A stretch of DNA of 14,840 bases, taken from contig PKZC01000300.1 of assembly GCA_003132905.1 (NCBI GenBank), positions 647 through 15,486 on the forward strand. The letters run 5' to 3'. The stretch is from Bryobacterales bacterium. GTDB lineage: Bacteria > Acidobacteriota > Terriglobia > Bryobacterales > Bryobacteraceae. How positions within the stretch are numbered: the stretch's first letter is position 1; each line of letters begins with the position of its first letter. Both the position numbers and the translations under genes were made by a program. Shown here in pieces: positions 1 through 10,447 of this stretch. The notes under the pieces are model-generated. The model saw nothing but the letters and a program-made list of their open reading frames with translations. It did not search any database and was not told the origin of the DNA.

Positions 1-204
1 AGCTAGCTTCTCGTCGGTGTGCTTTTGCTGCTCGGCTAGTGCGCTGATTGTTTCCGCAGCTTTCCGGAGGGCTGTTTCGGTGCGATCCATCCGATCGTTC
101 ATCAGCACCTGAGCCGTTAGCAGGTGGCGCTGGCTGTTCGCGAGCTGATTCAGGGTAGACCCCACCTGATCAAAACGCTCGTCGGGATTGGACTGGGGGT
201 TCAC
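1..204 (-). CDS. Partial coiled-coil protein, N-terminal part only
   Basis: An open minus-strand frame runs from a GTG at 204-202 to the left edge without a stop, giving 68 residues that begin MNPQSNPDERFDQVG. It is hydrophilic and rich in Gln, Ala, Leu, Glu and Lys, with heptad-like spacing (LNQLANSQ, LRKAAETISALAEQQ), which suggests a helical coiled coil. No signal peptide or membrane segment is visible. The frame is open further upstream, but GTG 204 is the first plausible start; no strong Shine-Dalgarno sequence precedes it. It lies 36 bases downstream of the DUF6526 gene on the same strand, so the two may be co-transcribed. I do not recognise the family; the rest lies outside the window. 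Confidence 0.5.
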   Translation of the reverse strand, partial: MNPQSNPDERFDQVGSTLNQLANSQRHLLTAQVLMNDRMDRTETALRKAAETISALAEQQKHTDEKLA

Positions 205-240
205 GTAACACCATTGTACGCCTTCGCCAACGCCCTTTTT

Positions 241-681
241 TCAAACCCGAAACGTGTCGGCGCGCCAGCTGATGATCGCCTTCTTGATGTCCTTCGATGG
301 CATCCCCGCAGCCAGAACCTTCGTCACCAGGCCGGGCAACTCGTTGTCGGAAGCAAAACGTAGCGCGATCAATTGCGATTCGGTCAGCTCGCCGATACGC
401 GGCCGCAGCTCCGCGGCCAACAAAGCCTGCAACCGCAGCCGCTCTTCCAGGCGAATGAGCCGGTCTTGCGCGCGCAGCGGATTCAGCCGAATCAAGAAAA
501 CGGCCACGAAGAACAGTGCGCCCATCAACAGCAGAATCCAGGCGTCCAGTTGTTGATAGTGCCGCACCGCGTTGACGATAGTGAGAACTAGCAGCACCGC
601 CGAACCGGGGGCGAGGAAAAAGTGAAACGGCGGATGGAGCCGCGCGTGGTTGGCATAAGTTTGCAGCGTCTTTTCAGCCAA
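241..681 (-). CDS. DUF6526 family membrane protein
   Basis: A 146-residue protein. The N-terminus MAEKTLQTYANHARLHPPFH resembles the conserved start of DUF6526 proteins, a family of unknown function common in Acidobacteriota. Two hydrophobic helices are visible at about residues 20-38 and 46-65, followed by a charged, Arg/Leu-rich cytoplasmic tail (about 66-146), so it is probably an inner-membrane protein. The start is TTG at 681-679: AAGGAGG (complement of 686-692) lies four bases upstream, and no ATG or GTG competes nearby. It is transcribed divergently from the cytochrome gene and is followed by the partial coiled-coil gene. Function is unknown; the family assignment is from sequence recognition alone. 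Confidence 0.8.
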   Translation of the reverse strand: MAEKTLQTYANHARLHPPFHFFLAPGSAVLLVLTIVNAVRHYQQLDAWILLLMGALFFVAVFLIRLNPLRAQDRLIRLEERLRLQALLAAELRPRIGELTESQLIALRFASDNELPGLVTKVLAAGMPSKDIKKAIISWRADTFRV

Positions 682-685
682 GGTG

Positions 686-692
686 CCTCCTT
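686..692 (-). promoter_or_regulatory. Strong Shine-Dalgarno sequence fixing a TTG start
   Basis: On the minus strand this reads AAGGAGG, a near-perfect anti-16S match, with a four-base spacer (CACC) before TTG at 681-679. It is what decides the unusual TTG start of the DUF6526 gene. Confidence 0.75.
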
Positions 693-702
693 AAAGAAAA
701 AA

Positions 703-729
703 GAAAAGCCTGCGGGAAGAAAAGCCTGC
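703..729. repeat. Two 11-bp direct repeats in the divergent control region
   Basis: GAAAAGCCTGC occurs at 703-713 and again at 719-729, a 16-bp period. The second copy runs into the 10-bp palindrome GCCTGCAGGC (724-733). The pair sits between the DUF6526 start and the cytochrome promoter, upstream of the -35 box. That position suits a regulator binding site serving one or both divergent genes, but no known operator was recognised. Confidence 0.45.
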
Positions 730-741
730 AGGCATGTTTCT

Positions 742-771
742 TTGACTTTGCTTCGTATCGCTTTGTATCAT
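742..771 (+). promoter_or_regulatory. Sigma70-like promoter of the cytochrome gene
   Basis: TTGACT (742-747) and TATCAT (766-771) are separated by 18 bases; each matches the sigma70 consensus at five of six positions. Transcription would begin near 778, about 70 bases before the ATG at 848. This is the best promoter match in the window. Confidence 0.6.
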
Positions 772-776
772 CATAC

Positions 777-800
777 TTCCTGCACGGTTGCATGCAGGAA
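777..800 (+). other. Perfect stem-loop at the predicted 5' end of the cytochrome mRNA
   Basis: TTCCTGCA (777-784) and TGCAGGAA (793-800) are perfect inverted repeats around an 8-base loop. The predicted transcription start is near 778, so the mRNA would begin with this 8-bp hairpin. It could protect the 5' end from decay or, as DNA, act as an operator just after the start site. The repeat is seen directly; either role is inference. Confidence 0.5.
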
Positions 801-847
801 TGTTCTCACAACGTCTTCCGGGGAATAGAGCGCAAGGAGAGGTAGCG

Positions 848-1993
848 ATGAAGCTTCCGTCGAAAAGAGTGTGGATGTATAGCGGTGCTGTGGCTTTGCT
901 CAGCGCCACGGTGCCGTTCGGAGGCGTCGCCTTCGCGCAGGCTAAGCCGCAGATGGCTGACGACGTCTTCAAGAATATTCAGGTCCTGAAAGGCCTTACG
1001 GTCGACGAGTTCATGGGCACCATGGGCCTCTTTTCGGCCGCCTTGAACGTCTGTTGTGGAGACTGCCACATCGGCGCCGGTGGCTCCAATCCGCAGTGGG
1101 AGAAAGACCAGCCACGCAAAGTGATCGCCCGCCAAATGGTGCGGATCATGAACAAGGTCAATAAAGATAATTTCAATGGCAGCCAAGTGGTGACTTGCTG
1201 GACCTGCCATCGCGGCACCACGCCCCCCGCGACCACGCCCACCATCGACGCAATTTATAGCGACCCGGTGGCCGTCTATCCTGACGTACTGCCAAAGGCC
1301 TCCGCCGGCGCTGTGGTGCCAACCATCGATCAGATTCTCGACAAGTATATTCAGGCTCTCGGCGGCGCCGACGCGTTGTCGAAGATCACCAGCTACGCGG
1401 GCACAGGAACCAGCACCACATTTGGAACGGATCGGACGAACAAAGCCGAGATCTTCGCCAAAGCGCCGGATAGGTATGTCACCATCGTCCACCAGCGCGA
1501 AGGCGACATGATCCGAACCTACGATGGCCACGATGCGTGGGTAGTGCTTCCGCTGACCGTTACCGGAGAATATCAACTGACCGCCACTGCGGCCGAAGGC
1601 GGAAAATTGGACGGTCAACTGGCTTTTCCAGGCAACATCAAGACCTTCTTCAACGCTTGGAAGGTGAGCTACCCGGGTAATATCGATGGCAAAGACGTAA
1701 ACGTTGTCCAGGGCACCGGGCCTGGAGGGTTCATCGCAACGTTCTATTTCGACAAGCAGACCGGCTTGTTGACGCGCTTGGTCCGTTACGCCAATTCCGC
1801 GGTCGGCCGTGTTCCAACGCAAATTGACTTCTCCGACTATCGTCCGGTGGCGGGCGTCATGATGCCCTTCAAGCGAAACTATGGTTGGGTGAGCGGACGT
1901 GAGGAATACGTGCTGACAGAAATCAAGCCCAACGTCCCGGTTGACGATGCGAAGTTCGCCAAACCGCCGGCGCCGGTTCCACCGCTGAAATAA
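848..1993 (+). CDS. Secreted di-heme cytochrome c, photosynthetic-reaction-centre cytochrome-like, with LolA-like C-terminal domain
   Basis: A 381-residue exported protein. ATG 848 is chosen because AAGGAG (834-839) lies eight bases upstream and the next residues form a signal peptide (basic MKLPSKR, hydrophobic core, FAQA cleavage-like site near 31); a longer in-frame ATG at 788 lacks both. Residues about 35-125 resemble the CytoC_RC family, with two c-type heme sites, CGDCH (70-74) and CWTCH (117-121). Methionines before each site (M56/M59; M97/M101) are plausible axial ligands. Residues about 150-380 form a second, beta-rich domain resembling LolA/outer-membrane-lipoprotein-sorting folds. 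The family name does not imply photosynthesis: non-phototrophic acidobacteria carry many such proteins, and no reaction-centre gene is nearby. The likely role is periplasmic electron transfer; the partner is unknown. Confidence 0.85.
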   Translation: MKLPSKRVWMYSGAVALLSATVPFGGVAFAQAKPQMADDVFKNIQVLKGLTVDEFMGTMGLFSAALNVCCGDCHIGAGGSNPQWEKDQPRKVIARQMVRIMNKVNKDNFNGSQVVTCWTCHRGTTPPATTPTIDAIYSDPVAVYPDVLPKASAGAVVPTIDQILDKYIQALGGADALSKITSYAGTGTSTTFGTDRTNKAEIFAKAPDRYVTIVHQREGDMIRTYDGHDAWVVLPLTVTGEYQLTATAAEGGKLDGQLAFPGNIKTFFNAWKVSYPGNIDGKDVNVVQGTGPGGFIATFYFDKQTGLLTRLVRYANSAVGRVPTQIDFSDYRPVAGVMMPFKRNYGWVSGREEYVLTEIKPNVPVDDAKFAKPPAPVPPLK

Positions 1994-1999
1994 TGTCAT

Positions 2000-2038
2000 C
2001 GTGGGCCCTCCCGGAAGGAACACGAGGGCCATGGCACG
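2000..2038 (+). terminator. Possible terminator hairpin after the cytochrome gene
   Basis: GGCCCTC (2004-2010) pairs perfectly with GAGGGCC (2024-2030) across 13 bases. An outer CGTG/CACG pair (2000-2003 with 2035-2038) extends the stem across a 4-base bulge. It begins seven bases after the stop codon. There is no T-tract, so classic intrinsic termination is uncertain; it may instead protect the mRNA 3' end. Confidence 0.4.
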
Positions 2039-2064
2039 GCAGAGGCGACACTTCGGAGAATCGC

Positions 2065-2094
2065 TTGAATTCATTGCCCCAAATGTGCTAGGGT
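2065..2094 (+). promoter_or_regulatory. Candidate promoter of the ATP synthase operon
   Basis: TTGAAT (2065-2070) is followed after 18 bases by TAGGGT (2089-2094), preceded by TG at 2086-2087 in extended -10 position. The -10 core is weak (three of six consensus bases), so the extended element would matter. Transcription would start near 2101, leaving a leader of about 83 bases before the first gene. Confidence 0.4.
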
Positions 2095-2122
2095 AACGTT
2101 TTTGGGGCAGCAGTTTTGGGGC
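2075..2122 (+). repeat. Inverted repeat with a duplicated right arm in the atp promoter/leader
   Basis: TGCCCCAAA (2075-2083) is a perfect 9-bp inverted match to TTTGGGGCA (2101-2109). TTTGGGGC occurs again at 2115-2122. The left arm lies in the spacer of the candidate promoter and the right arms at and just after the predicted start site. That arrangement is more like paired operator half-sites than an RNA hairpin; no binding protein is known. Confidence 0.45.
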
Positions 2123-2137
2123 GTGCTGTAGCTATCG

Positions 2138-2149
2138 GAAGGCGCCTTC
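2138..2149. repeat. 12-bp perfect palindrome in the atp leader
   Basis: GAAGGCGCCTTC reads the same on both strands. It lies about 35 bases before the first ATP synthase start codon, inside the predicted 5' leader. It could be a dimeric regulator site; too short for a stable RNA hairpin with a loop. Confidence 0.35.
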
Positions 2150-2183
2150 TCGCAGCCTGTAAGTTCCCTTCTTCAAAGACATA

Positions 2184-2633
2184 ATGGAATCGACGCTACA
2201 CGGCCTGGGTCAACTCCTGCTAAAAGCAGTACCCACCATTTTCCTTTTGTTGATCGTTCATTTTTACCTGAAGAGCATGTTCTTCAGGCCTATGGGCGAA
2301 GTGCTTGCCAAGCGGCGCGCGGCCACTGAGGGTCTTCGCGAATCGGCTGCGGCAATACGCGCCAAGGCGGATGAACAAACTAAGTCCATCGAAGCTCAGC
2401 TGCGCCAGGCGCGCGAGGCGATTTATCTTGAGCAGGAAGAAGCCCGCCGCGGATGGATCGGCGATCAGACGGCTCAATTAGAAGACGCACGGAAGCAAAC
2501 CCGCGAACTGATTCATCAATCCGACGAAATGCTGGAAGCGGAAGCCGTTGCCGCCAAAAGCCAATTAGCTGGTACGGCGGACGCTCTGGCCGATCAAATC
2601 GCGCAAGCGCTGCTCAAAAGGACTTCCGCTTAA
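2184..2633 (+). CDS. atpF: F1Fo ATP synthase Fo subunit b (first of two b-type genes)
   Basis: A 149-residue stator subunit. One N-terminal membrane helix (about residues 10-32, including TIFLLLIVHFYL) is followed by a long charged helix (about 38-145) rich in Ala, Glu, Gln and Arg, the usual b architecture that links the membrane sector to F1 through delta. The start of the soluble part (SMFFRPMGEVLAKRRAATEG) resembles other b/b' proteins. No clear Shine-Dalgarno sequence precedes ATG 2184, but the next Met (2278) would remove the membrane helix. Its TAA overlaps the next start by one base (TAATG), so the two b-type chains are translationally coupled, consistent with a b/b' heterodimer. Which of the two is b and which b' cannot be settled here. 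Confidence 0.85.
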   Translation: MESTLHGLGQLLLKAVPTIFLLLIVHFYLKSMFFRPMGEVLAKRRAATEGLRESAAAIRAKADEQTKSIEAQLRQAREAIYLEQEEARRGWIGDQTAQLEDARKQTRELIHQSDEMLEAEAVAAKSQLAGTADALADQIAQALLKRTSA

Positions 2634-3226
2634 TGCGCAGAGCAACCTTTGCTATCGCGCTCGGGCTGGCCTTGGCGTCCTATGCGCTGCCGCAGGAAGC
2701 GCCCGCCGCCAACGAGAATCACGCCGAGCAAGGCGACCCTTGGATATGGTGGAAGTGGGCGAATTTCGCCATTCTGGCCGTGGGGCTTGGATACCTGATC
2801 GGTAAGCACGTGCCGCCGCTATTTCGCAAGCAGTCTGACGAAATCCAAAGCGCGCTGGCAGAGTCTGCAAAGATCAAACAAGAGGCTGCCGCTTACGCCG
2901 TCGGCGTGGAGGCGCGGCTGGCCAATCTCCAAAGCGAAATTCAAAAACTCCGTGAGGGTGCCCACGCTGAAATGATGGCGGAAGGCGAACGTCTCCGCCG
3001 CGAAACCGAACATCACGTGCAGAGGATACGGGAACAATCCGTGCAGGAAATGGCGCTGATGACGCGCGCCGCCAAAGAAGAGCTGCGGAAATACGCCGCC
3101 GAGCTTGCCATTCGGTTGGCCGAACAGCATATTCGCTTCCGCATGAACCCAGAGACTCAGGAGCAGTTGGTAGACGGATTCCTTCGCGATCTCCACGGGC
3201 GTATTCCACCTCAGGCGGCGAACTGA
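2633..3226 (+). CDS. atpF: F1Fo ATP synthase Fo subunit b, second b-type gene with N-terminal signal-like segment
   Basis: A 197-residue protein starting at ATG 2633, one base inside the preceding stop; the open frame extends upstream, but that part is out-of-frame overlap with the first b gene. A basic-hydrophobic signal-like segment (about residues 1-22) and an Ala/Glu/Asn-rich linker precede the membrane helix (about 39-62, WWKWANFAILAVGLGYL). A long amphipathic helix (about 66-170) and an end segment that would contact delta follow. The leading segment, also seen in other acidobacterial b proteins, suggests an N-terminus exported before the membrane helix. One base separates its TGA from the delta start. 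It is a paralogue of the first b gene and probably its dimer partner. Confidence 0.85.
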   Translation: MRRATFAIALGLALASYALPQEAPAANENHAEQGDPWIWWKWANFAILAVGLGYLIGKHVPPLFRKQSDEIQSALAESAKIKQEAAAYAVGVEARLANLQSEIQKLREGAHAEMMAEGERLRRETEHHVQRIREQSVQEMALMTRAAKEELRKYAAELAIRLAEQHIRFRMNPETQEQLVDGFLRDLHGRIPPQAAN

Positions 3227-3227
3227 C

Positions 3228-5355
<2,128 letters not shown>

Positions 5356-5358
5356 CCC

Positions 5359-7703
<2,345 letters not shown>

Positions 7704-7718
7704 GACGCGGCATAATCC

Positions 7719-8141
7719 ATGGCGGACACGTTCGATATTGAGATTGCCACACCCGAGCGGTTGCTGGCGCGCGAGAAAGCCATCCGCGCGCAAATTCCCG
7801 CCAAGGAAGGCTATATCGGGGTGCTGCCGGATCATGCGGCGCTGCTCTCCGAGCTTGGGATCGGCGCTCTCACCTACACAACTCCAGAGGATCATCGCTT
7901 CAGCCTTGCCATTGCGGGGGGCTTTCTCGAGATCCACAACAACGTTGTCCGCGTGCTGACCGATCAGGCCGAAAAGGGCCATGAGATCGACGTGACCAAA
8001 GCCGAGCAGGATCTGAAACGCGCGCAGGATGCCATGATCAATCCGGCGCTCGGTATCGACATCGCGTCAGCGCTTATCGCCGCCCGCCATGCACAGGCCC
8101 GCATCGACGCGGCTCGCAAAGCAGCCGCCAAGGAAGAATAG
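7719..8141 (+). CDS. atpC: F1Fo ATP synthase F1 subunit epsilon
   Basis: A 140-residue epsilon subunit. The N-terminal beta-sandwich (about residues 1-88) shows the family pattern: FDIEIATPERLLAREKA, then GYIGVLPDHAALLSELGIG and a GGFLEIHNNVVRVLTDQAE strand pair. An Ala-rich helical hairpin (about 90-140) follows; in the family it can inhibit ATP hydrolysis. It binds gamma at the base of the central stalk. It starts 15 bases after the beta stop and ends the canonical operon; the YHS gene follows after 31 bases with no visible terminator, so read-through is likely. Confidence 0.95.
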   Translation: MADTFDIEIATPERLLAREKAIRAQIPAKEGYIGVLPDHAALLSELGIGALTYTTPEDHRFSLAIAGGFLEIHNNVVRVLTDQAEKGHEIDVTKAEQDLKRAQDAMINPALGIDIASALIAARHAQARIDAARKAAAKEE

Positions 8142-8172
8142 CGGCGGCCTTCAGATAGAATGAAAGCAGGCG

Positions 8173-8469
8173 ATGTTTCGCGCTATCTTCTATCTTCTTC
8201 TCACGGTGGTGGTGATTACCGTGCTGAAGAGCATCATCGGGATTGTCCTCAGAGGAGTTTCCGAGGCGATGAAGCCGGGTTCCAGCACCCCGGGCGCAGC
8301 GCCGCGCGTCTCTAATCAGGTCCCGCTCACTGGCGAGCTCAAGAAAGATCCGGTCTGTGGAACTTATATCGCAGCGGCCACTTCCATCAAGGAAAAGGTG
8401 GGAGGACAGACCTTCCATTTCTGCTCCCCGGAATGCCGTGATAAGTACGTTGCTTCGATGGCTCGCTAG
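8173..8469 (+). CDS. Small membrane-anchored YHS-domain protein
   Basis: A 98-residue protein: one N-terminal membrane helix (about residues 4-26), a Pro/Ser/Ala linker, then a C-terminal YHS-type domain (about 58-92) with DPVCGTYI and FHFCSPECRDKY. Cysteines C62, C84 and C88 are in the YHS/TRASH arrangement, which in other proteins binds metal ions such as copper. The domain order suggests a membrane-tethered metal-binding module; the face of the membrane is not clear. It follows the epsilon gene by 31 bases and overlaps the next gene, which encodes a likely copper and heme protein. A role in copper handling for that protein is inference. Small YHS proteins of this layout are seen in acidobacteria, but the function is not established. 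Confidence 0.8.
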   Translation: MFRAIFYLLLTVVVITVLKSIIGIVLRGVSEAMKPGSSTPGAAPRVSNQVPLTGELKKDPVCGTYIAAATSIKEKVGGQTFHFCSPECRDKYVASMAR

Positions 8470-9721
8470 CCTCGCGGCAGTGGCTCTGCCGGCGTTTGGA
8501 GAGCCGGTTTTCTACAAAGACATTCTTCCCATCCTCCAGCAGCAATGCCAGCAATGCCACCGCCCGGGCGAAATTGCGCCCATGCCGTTTCTGACGTATG
8601 CCGAAACGCGTCCCTGGGCCAAAGCCATCCGCGAGCAGACCGTCGCGCGCAAAATGCCGCCGTGGTTCGCAGACCCCGCCTACGGCCACTTCGCGAATGA
8701 TCGATCGCTCTCGCAGATGCAGATCGACACGCTGGCAGCGTGGGTCAACCGGGGCGCTCCTGCCGGCGATCCCCGAGATGCTCCACCACAGCGCGAGTGG
8801 CCGGAAGGGTGGAACATCGGAACGCCCGATGCGGTCTTTGAAATGCCGTCGGCTTTCGCCATTCCTGCCGCGGGCGCGGTGGATTATCAGTACCTCATTC
8901 TGCCGACGCATTTCGCCGAAGACCGCTGGGTTCAAAAAGTGGAAGTGCGGCCGGGCCATCGGTCCAACGTCCACCATGCGGTGGTCTACATCCGCGAAGC
9001 TGGATCGAAATGGTTGGAAGGGCAGCCACTAGAGCGGCCTTTTTCCGTGCCCCTGGCGAAGGGTTTTACCACCAGTGACATTCTGATGGTTTACACGCCG
9101 GGGAATTCATTCGATGAGTGGAAGCCCGGCATTGCGAAGCGCATCAAAGCGGGCTCAGACCTGGTGCTGCAGATGCACTACACCGCGAACGGCAAAGCCG
9201 CCGAAGACCGCACGCGCGTCGGCATTGTCTTCGCGAAGCAACCTCCCCAACAAGCGGTGCTGTCGCTGCAAATGAGTAACGACCGTTTTGTGATTCCCGC
9301 AGGCGATTCCAACTATCGCGTGCAGGTCTCCGGAACTTTGCCCAACGACGCGCTGCTCATCAGCATGTTCCCGCACATGCACCTGCGCGGCAAAGCCTTC
9401 GAGTATCTGATTACCGAGCCCAACGGTCACGTGGAGACGCTGCTCAAAGTGAATCACTACGATTTTCAATGGCAGCTCAACTATCGCCTGGCTGCGCCCA
9501 GGCTGCTGAAAGCGGGCACCCATCTCACCTGGGTTGGGTACTTCGATAACTCGCCCAACAATCCTGGCAATCCCGATCCAACGGCGGACGTTCGCTATGG
9601 CGAGCAGAGTTGGGAAGAGATGATGATCGGATTTTTCGATGTCGTCGTCGATGCGAGTATCGACAAGCCGAAGTTCTTCGAGCGTAAACCATCTGCCGCC
9701 GCTCTCACCGTTAGCAAATAA
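8438..9721 (+). CDS. Secreted heme-c / copper type II monooxygenase-like protein
   Basis: With GTG 8438 as start the protein has 427 residues: signal peptide (about 1-21, LLRWLASLAAVALPAFG), then one c-type heme site CQQCH (37-41), then a PHM/dopamine-beta-hydroxylase-like region (about 140-405). Residues matching the known copper ligands of that family can be picked out: H179-H180 (NVHHAVVY), H247 (LQMHYT), H313 and H315 (FPHMHLRG), and a Met (M395 or M396, WEEMM). Both copper sites therefore look intact. Substrate and reaction are unknown; the heme module could deliver electrons to copper. GTG (or TTG 8450) is chosen because longer starts put non-signal sequence ahead of the hydrophobic core. 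GTG overlaps the YHS gene by 32 bases, suggesting coupled translation. Confidence 0.82.
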   Translation: MISTLLRWLASLAAVALPAFGEPVFYKDILPILQQQCQQCHRPGEIAPMPFLTYAETRPWAKAIREQTVARKMPPWFADPAYGHFANDRSLSQMQIDTLAAWVNRGAPAGDPRDAPPQREWPEGWNIGTPDAVFEMPSAFAIPAAGAVDYQYLILPTHFAEDRWVQKVEVRPGHRSNVHHAVVYIREAGSKWLEGQPLERPFSVPLAKGFTTSDILMVYTPGNSFDEWKPGIAKRIKAGSDLVLQMHYTANGKAAEDRTRVGIVFAKQPPQQAVLSLQMSNDRFVIPAGDSNYRVQVSGTLPNDALLISMFPHMHLRGKAFEYLITEPNGHVETLLKVNHYDFQWQLNYRLAAPRLLKAGTHLTWVGYFDNSPNNPGNPDPTADVRYGEQSWEEMMIGFFDVVVDASIDKPKFFERKPSAAALTVSK

Positions 9722-9737
9722 AAAAGCACAAAAAAGC

Positions 9738-9766
9738 TTGTCGTATCGGGGCATGGGCAGTACACT
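9738..9766 (+). promoter_or_regulatory. Sigma70-like promoter of the bactofilin gene
   Basis: TTGTCG (9738-9743) and TACACT (9761-9766) are separated by 17 bases. The predicted start, near 9773, gives a leader of only about 11 bases before ATG 9784, with no Shine-Dalgarno sequence in it. The bactofilin is thus probably transcribed separately from the genes upstream. Confidence 0.55.
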
Positions 9767-9783
9767 AAAGCTTCAGCGCTCTT

Positions 9784-10305
9784 ATGTGGGGAAAACAAAA
9801 CGACGGACAAATGATTCAGAATCCACCGGCGCCTCAGCCCAGCCAACCAGCGGCCGCTGCTCCGGCTCCGGTAATCAGCCAACCACGTCAGGCGCCCGCG
9901 CCTGCTCCAACCACAACGGTGTTTGGTAAATCCATGAAGATCATCGGCGAGGTCACCAGCGATGAAGAGCTGTACCTGGATGGCGATCTCGACGGTAAGC
10001 TGAACCTTCGCAACCGCCTGACCGTCGGGCCGAACAGCAAAGTGAATGCCAACATCAAGGCTACCGAAATCATCGTCTTTGGCACCATCAAGGGCAACGT
10101 CGAATCGGAGAGCCGCGTTTCGTTGCGCGCAGGCGCGTCTATCGTTGGAGATATCAAGACCGCCGGTATCGTAATCGAAGACGGGGCATATTTCAAAGGT
10201 GGTATCGACATCTCCAAGAACGGCGAATCCAAGAACGGCGAAAGCAAACCTGCGCCGAAGGCCCAAGGCGCTGCACAGAGCGCCGCCGCCGGTCAGAAAC
10301 ATTAA
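9784..10305 (+). CDS. Bactofilin
   Basis: A 173-residue cytoskeletal protein. Residues about 1-46 are a disordered Pro/Ala/Gln-rich tail. Residues about 47-140 form the bactofilin (DUF583) domain: repeated short beta-helix turns with regularly spaced Gly, Val and Ile (KIIGEVTSDEELYLDGDLDG; ATEIIVFGTIKGNVESESRV). A low-complexity C-terminus contains a duplicated SKNGE. Bactofilins polymerise without nucleotide and scaffold cell-shape, polarity or envelope proteins. ATG 9784 is preferred because MWGKQ resembles other family N-termini; Met10 (9811) is an alternative. The leader is very short. The gene ends at a hairpin terminator facing the convergent caspase-like gene. Specific cell role unknown. 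Confidence 0.92.
   Translation: MWGKQNDGQMIQNPPAPQPSQPAAAAPAPVISQPRQAPAPAPTTTVFGKSMKIIGEVTSDEELYLDGDLDGKLNLRNRLTVGPNSKVNANIKATEIIVFGTIKGNVESESRVSLRAGASIVGDIKTAGIVIEDGAYFKGGIDISKNGESKNGESKPAPKAQGAAQSAAAGQKH
10213..10242 (+). repeat. 15-bp perfect tandem duplication in the bactofilin 3' end
   Basis: TCCAAGAACGGCGAA occurs twice in direct succession (10213-10227 and 10228-10242). It duplicates the pentapeptide SKNGE in the disordered tail, keeping frame. The lack of any mismatch suggests a recent slippage event and a possible length-variable site. Confidence 0.7.
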
Positions 10306-10406
10306 GCCAGACAATTGTATCGGCCGAGATGCAACAGTTTTACCGTTACGTGCGTCCTATAGATTGAGGCCGCACCCTCAGTAGTGAGGAACATGTGACC
10401 GGAACT

Positions 10407-10441
10407 GGGGCGCTCGTTGGAAGGCGCGCGCCCCTCTGTTT
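10407..10441 (+). terminator. Hairpin terminator between convergent genes
   Basis: GGGGCGC (10407-10413) pairs perfectly with GCGCCCC (10428-10434) across a 14-base loop, followed by TCTGTTT. It lies about 100 bases after the bactofilin stop and six bases beyond the end of the minus-strand gene. The T-rich run is on the plus-strand side only, so it mainly terminates bactofilin transcription. A weaker stem (CCTCA/TGAGG, 10376-10389) precedes it. Confidence 0.55.
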
Positions 10442-10447
10442 GCCCTT

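Noticed and set aside
848..1993. Evidence of phototrophy from the reaction-centre-like cytochrome
   Set aside because: The family is widespread in non-phototrophic Acidobacteriota and no reaction-centre or pigment gene is in the window.
806..2074. A long minus-strand open frame (422 codons) opposite the cytochrome gene
   Set aside because: It mirrors the codon structure of the cytochrome, has His/Arg-rich composition without domain features, and no ribosome-binding site. The plus-strand gene has heme motifs and a signal peptide.
9721..9740. A-rich stretch after the copper monooxygenase gene as a terminator
   Set aside because: There are A-runs but no stem-loop before them, and the T-tracts would be on the minus strand, where no gene ends here.
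10306..10446. A small RNA ending at the terminator after the bactofilin gene
   Set aside because: TATAGA at 10358 resembles a -10 box, but no -35 box lies at the right distance, so the hairpin is better explained as the bactofilin terminator.
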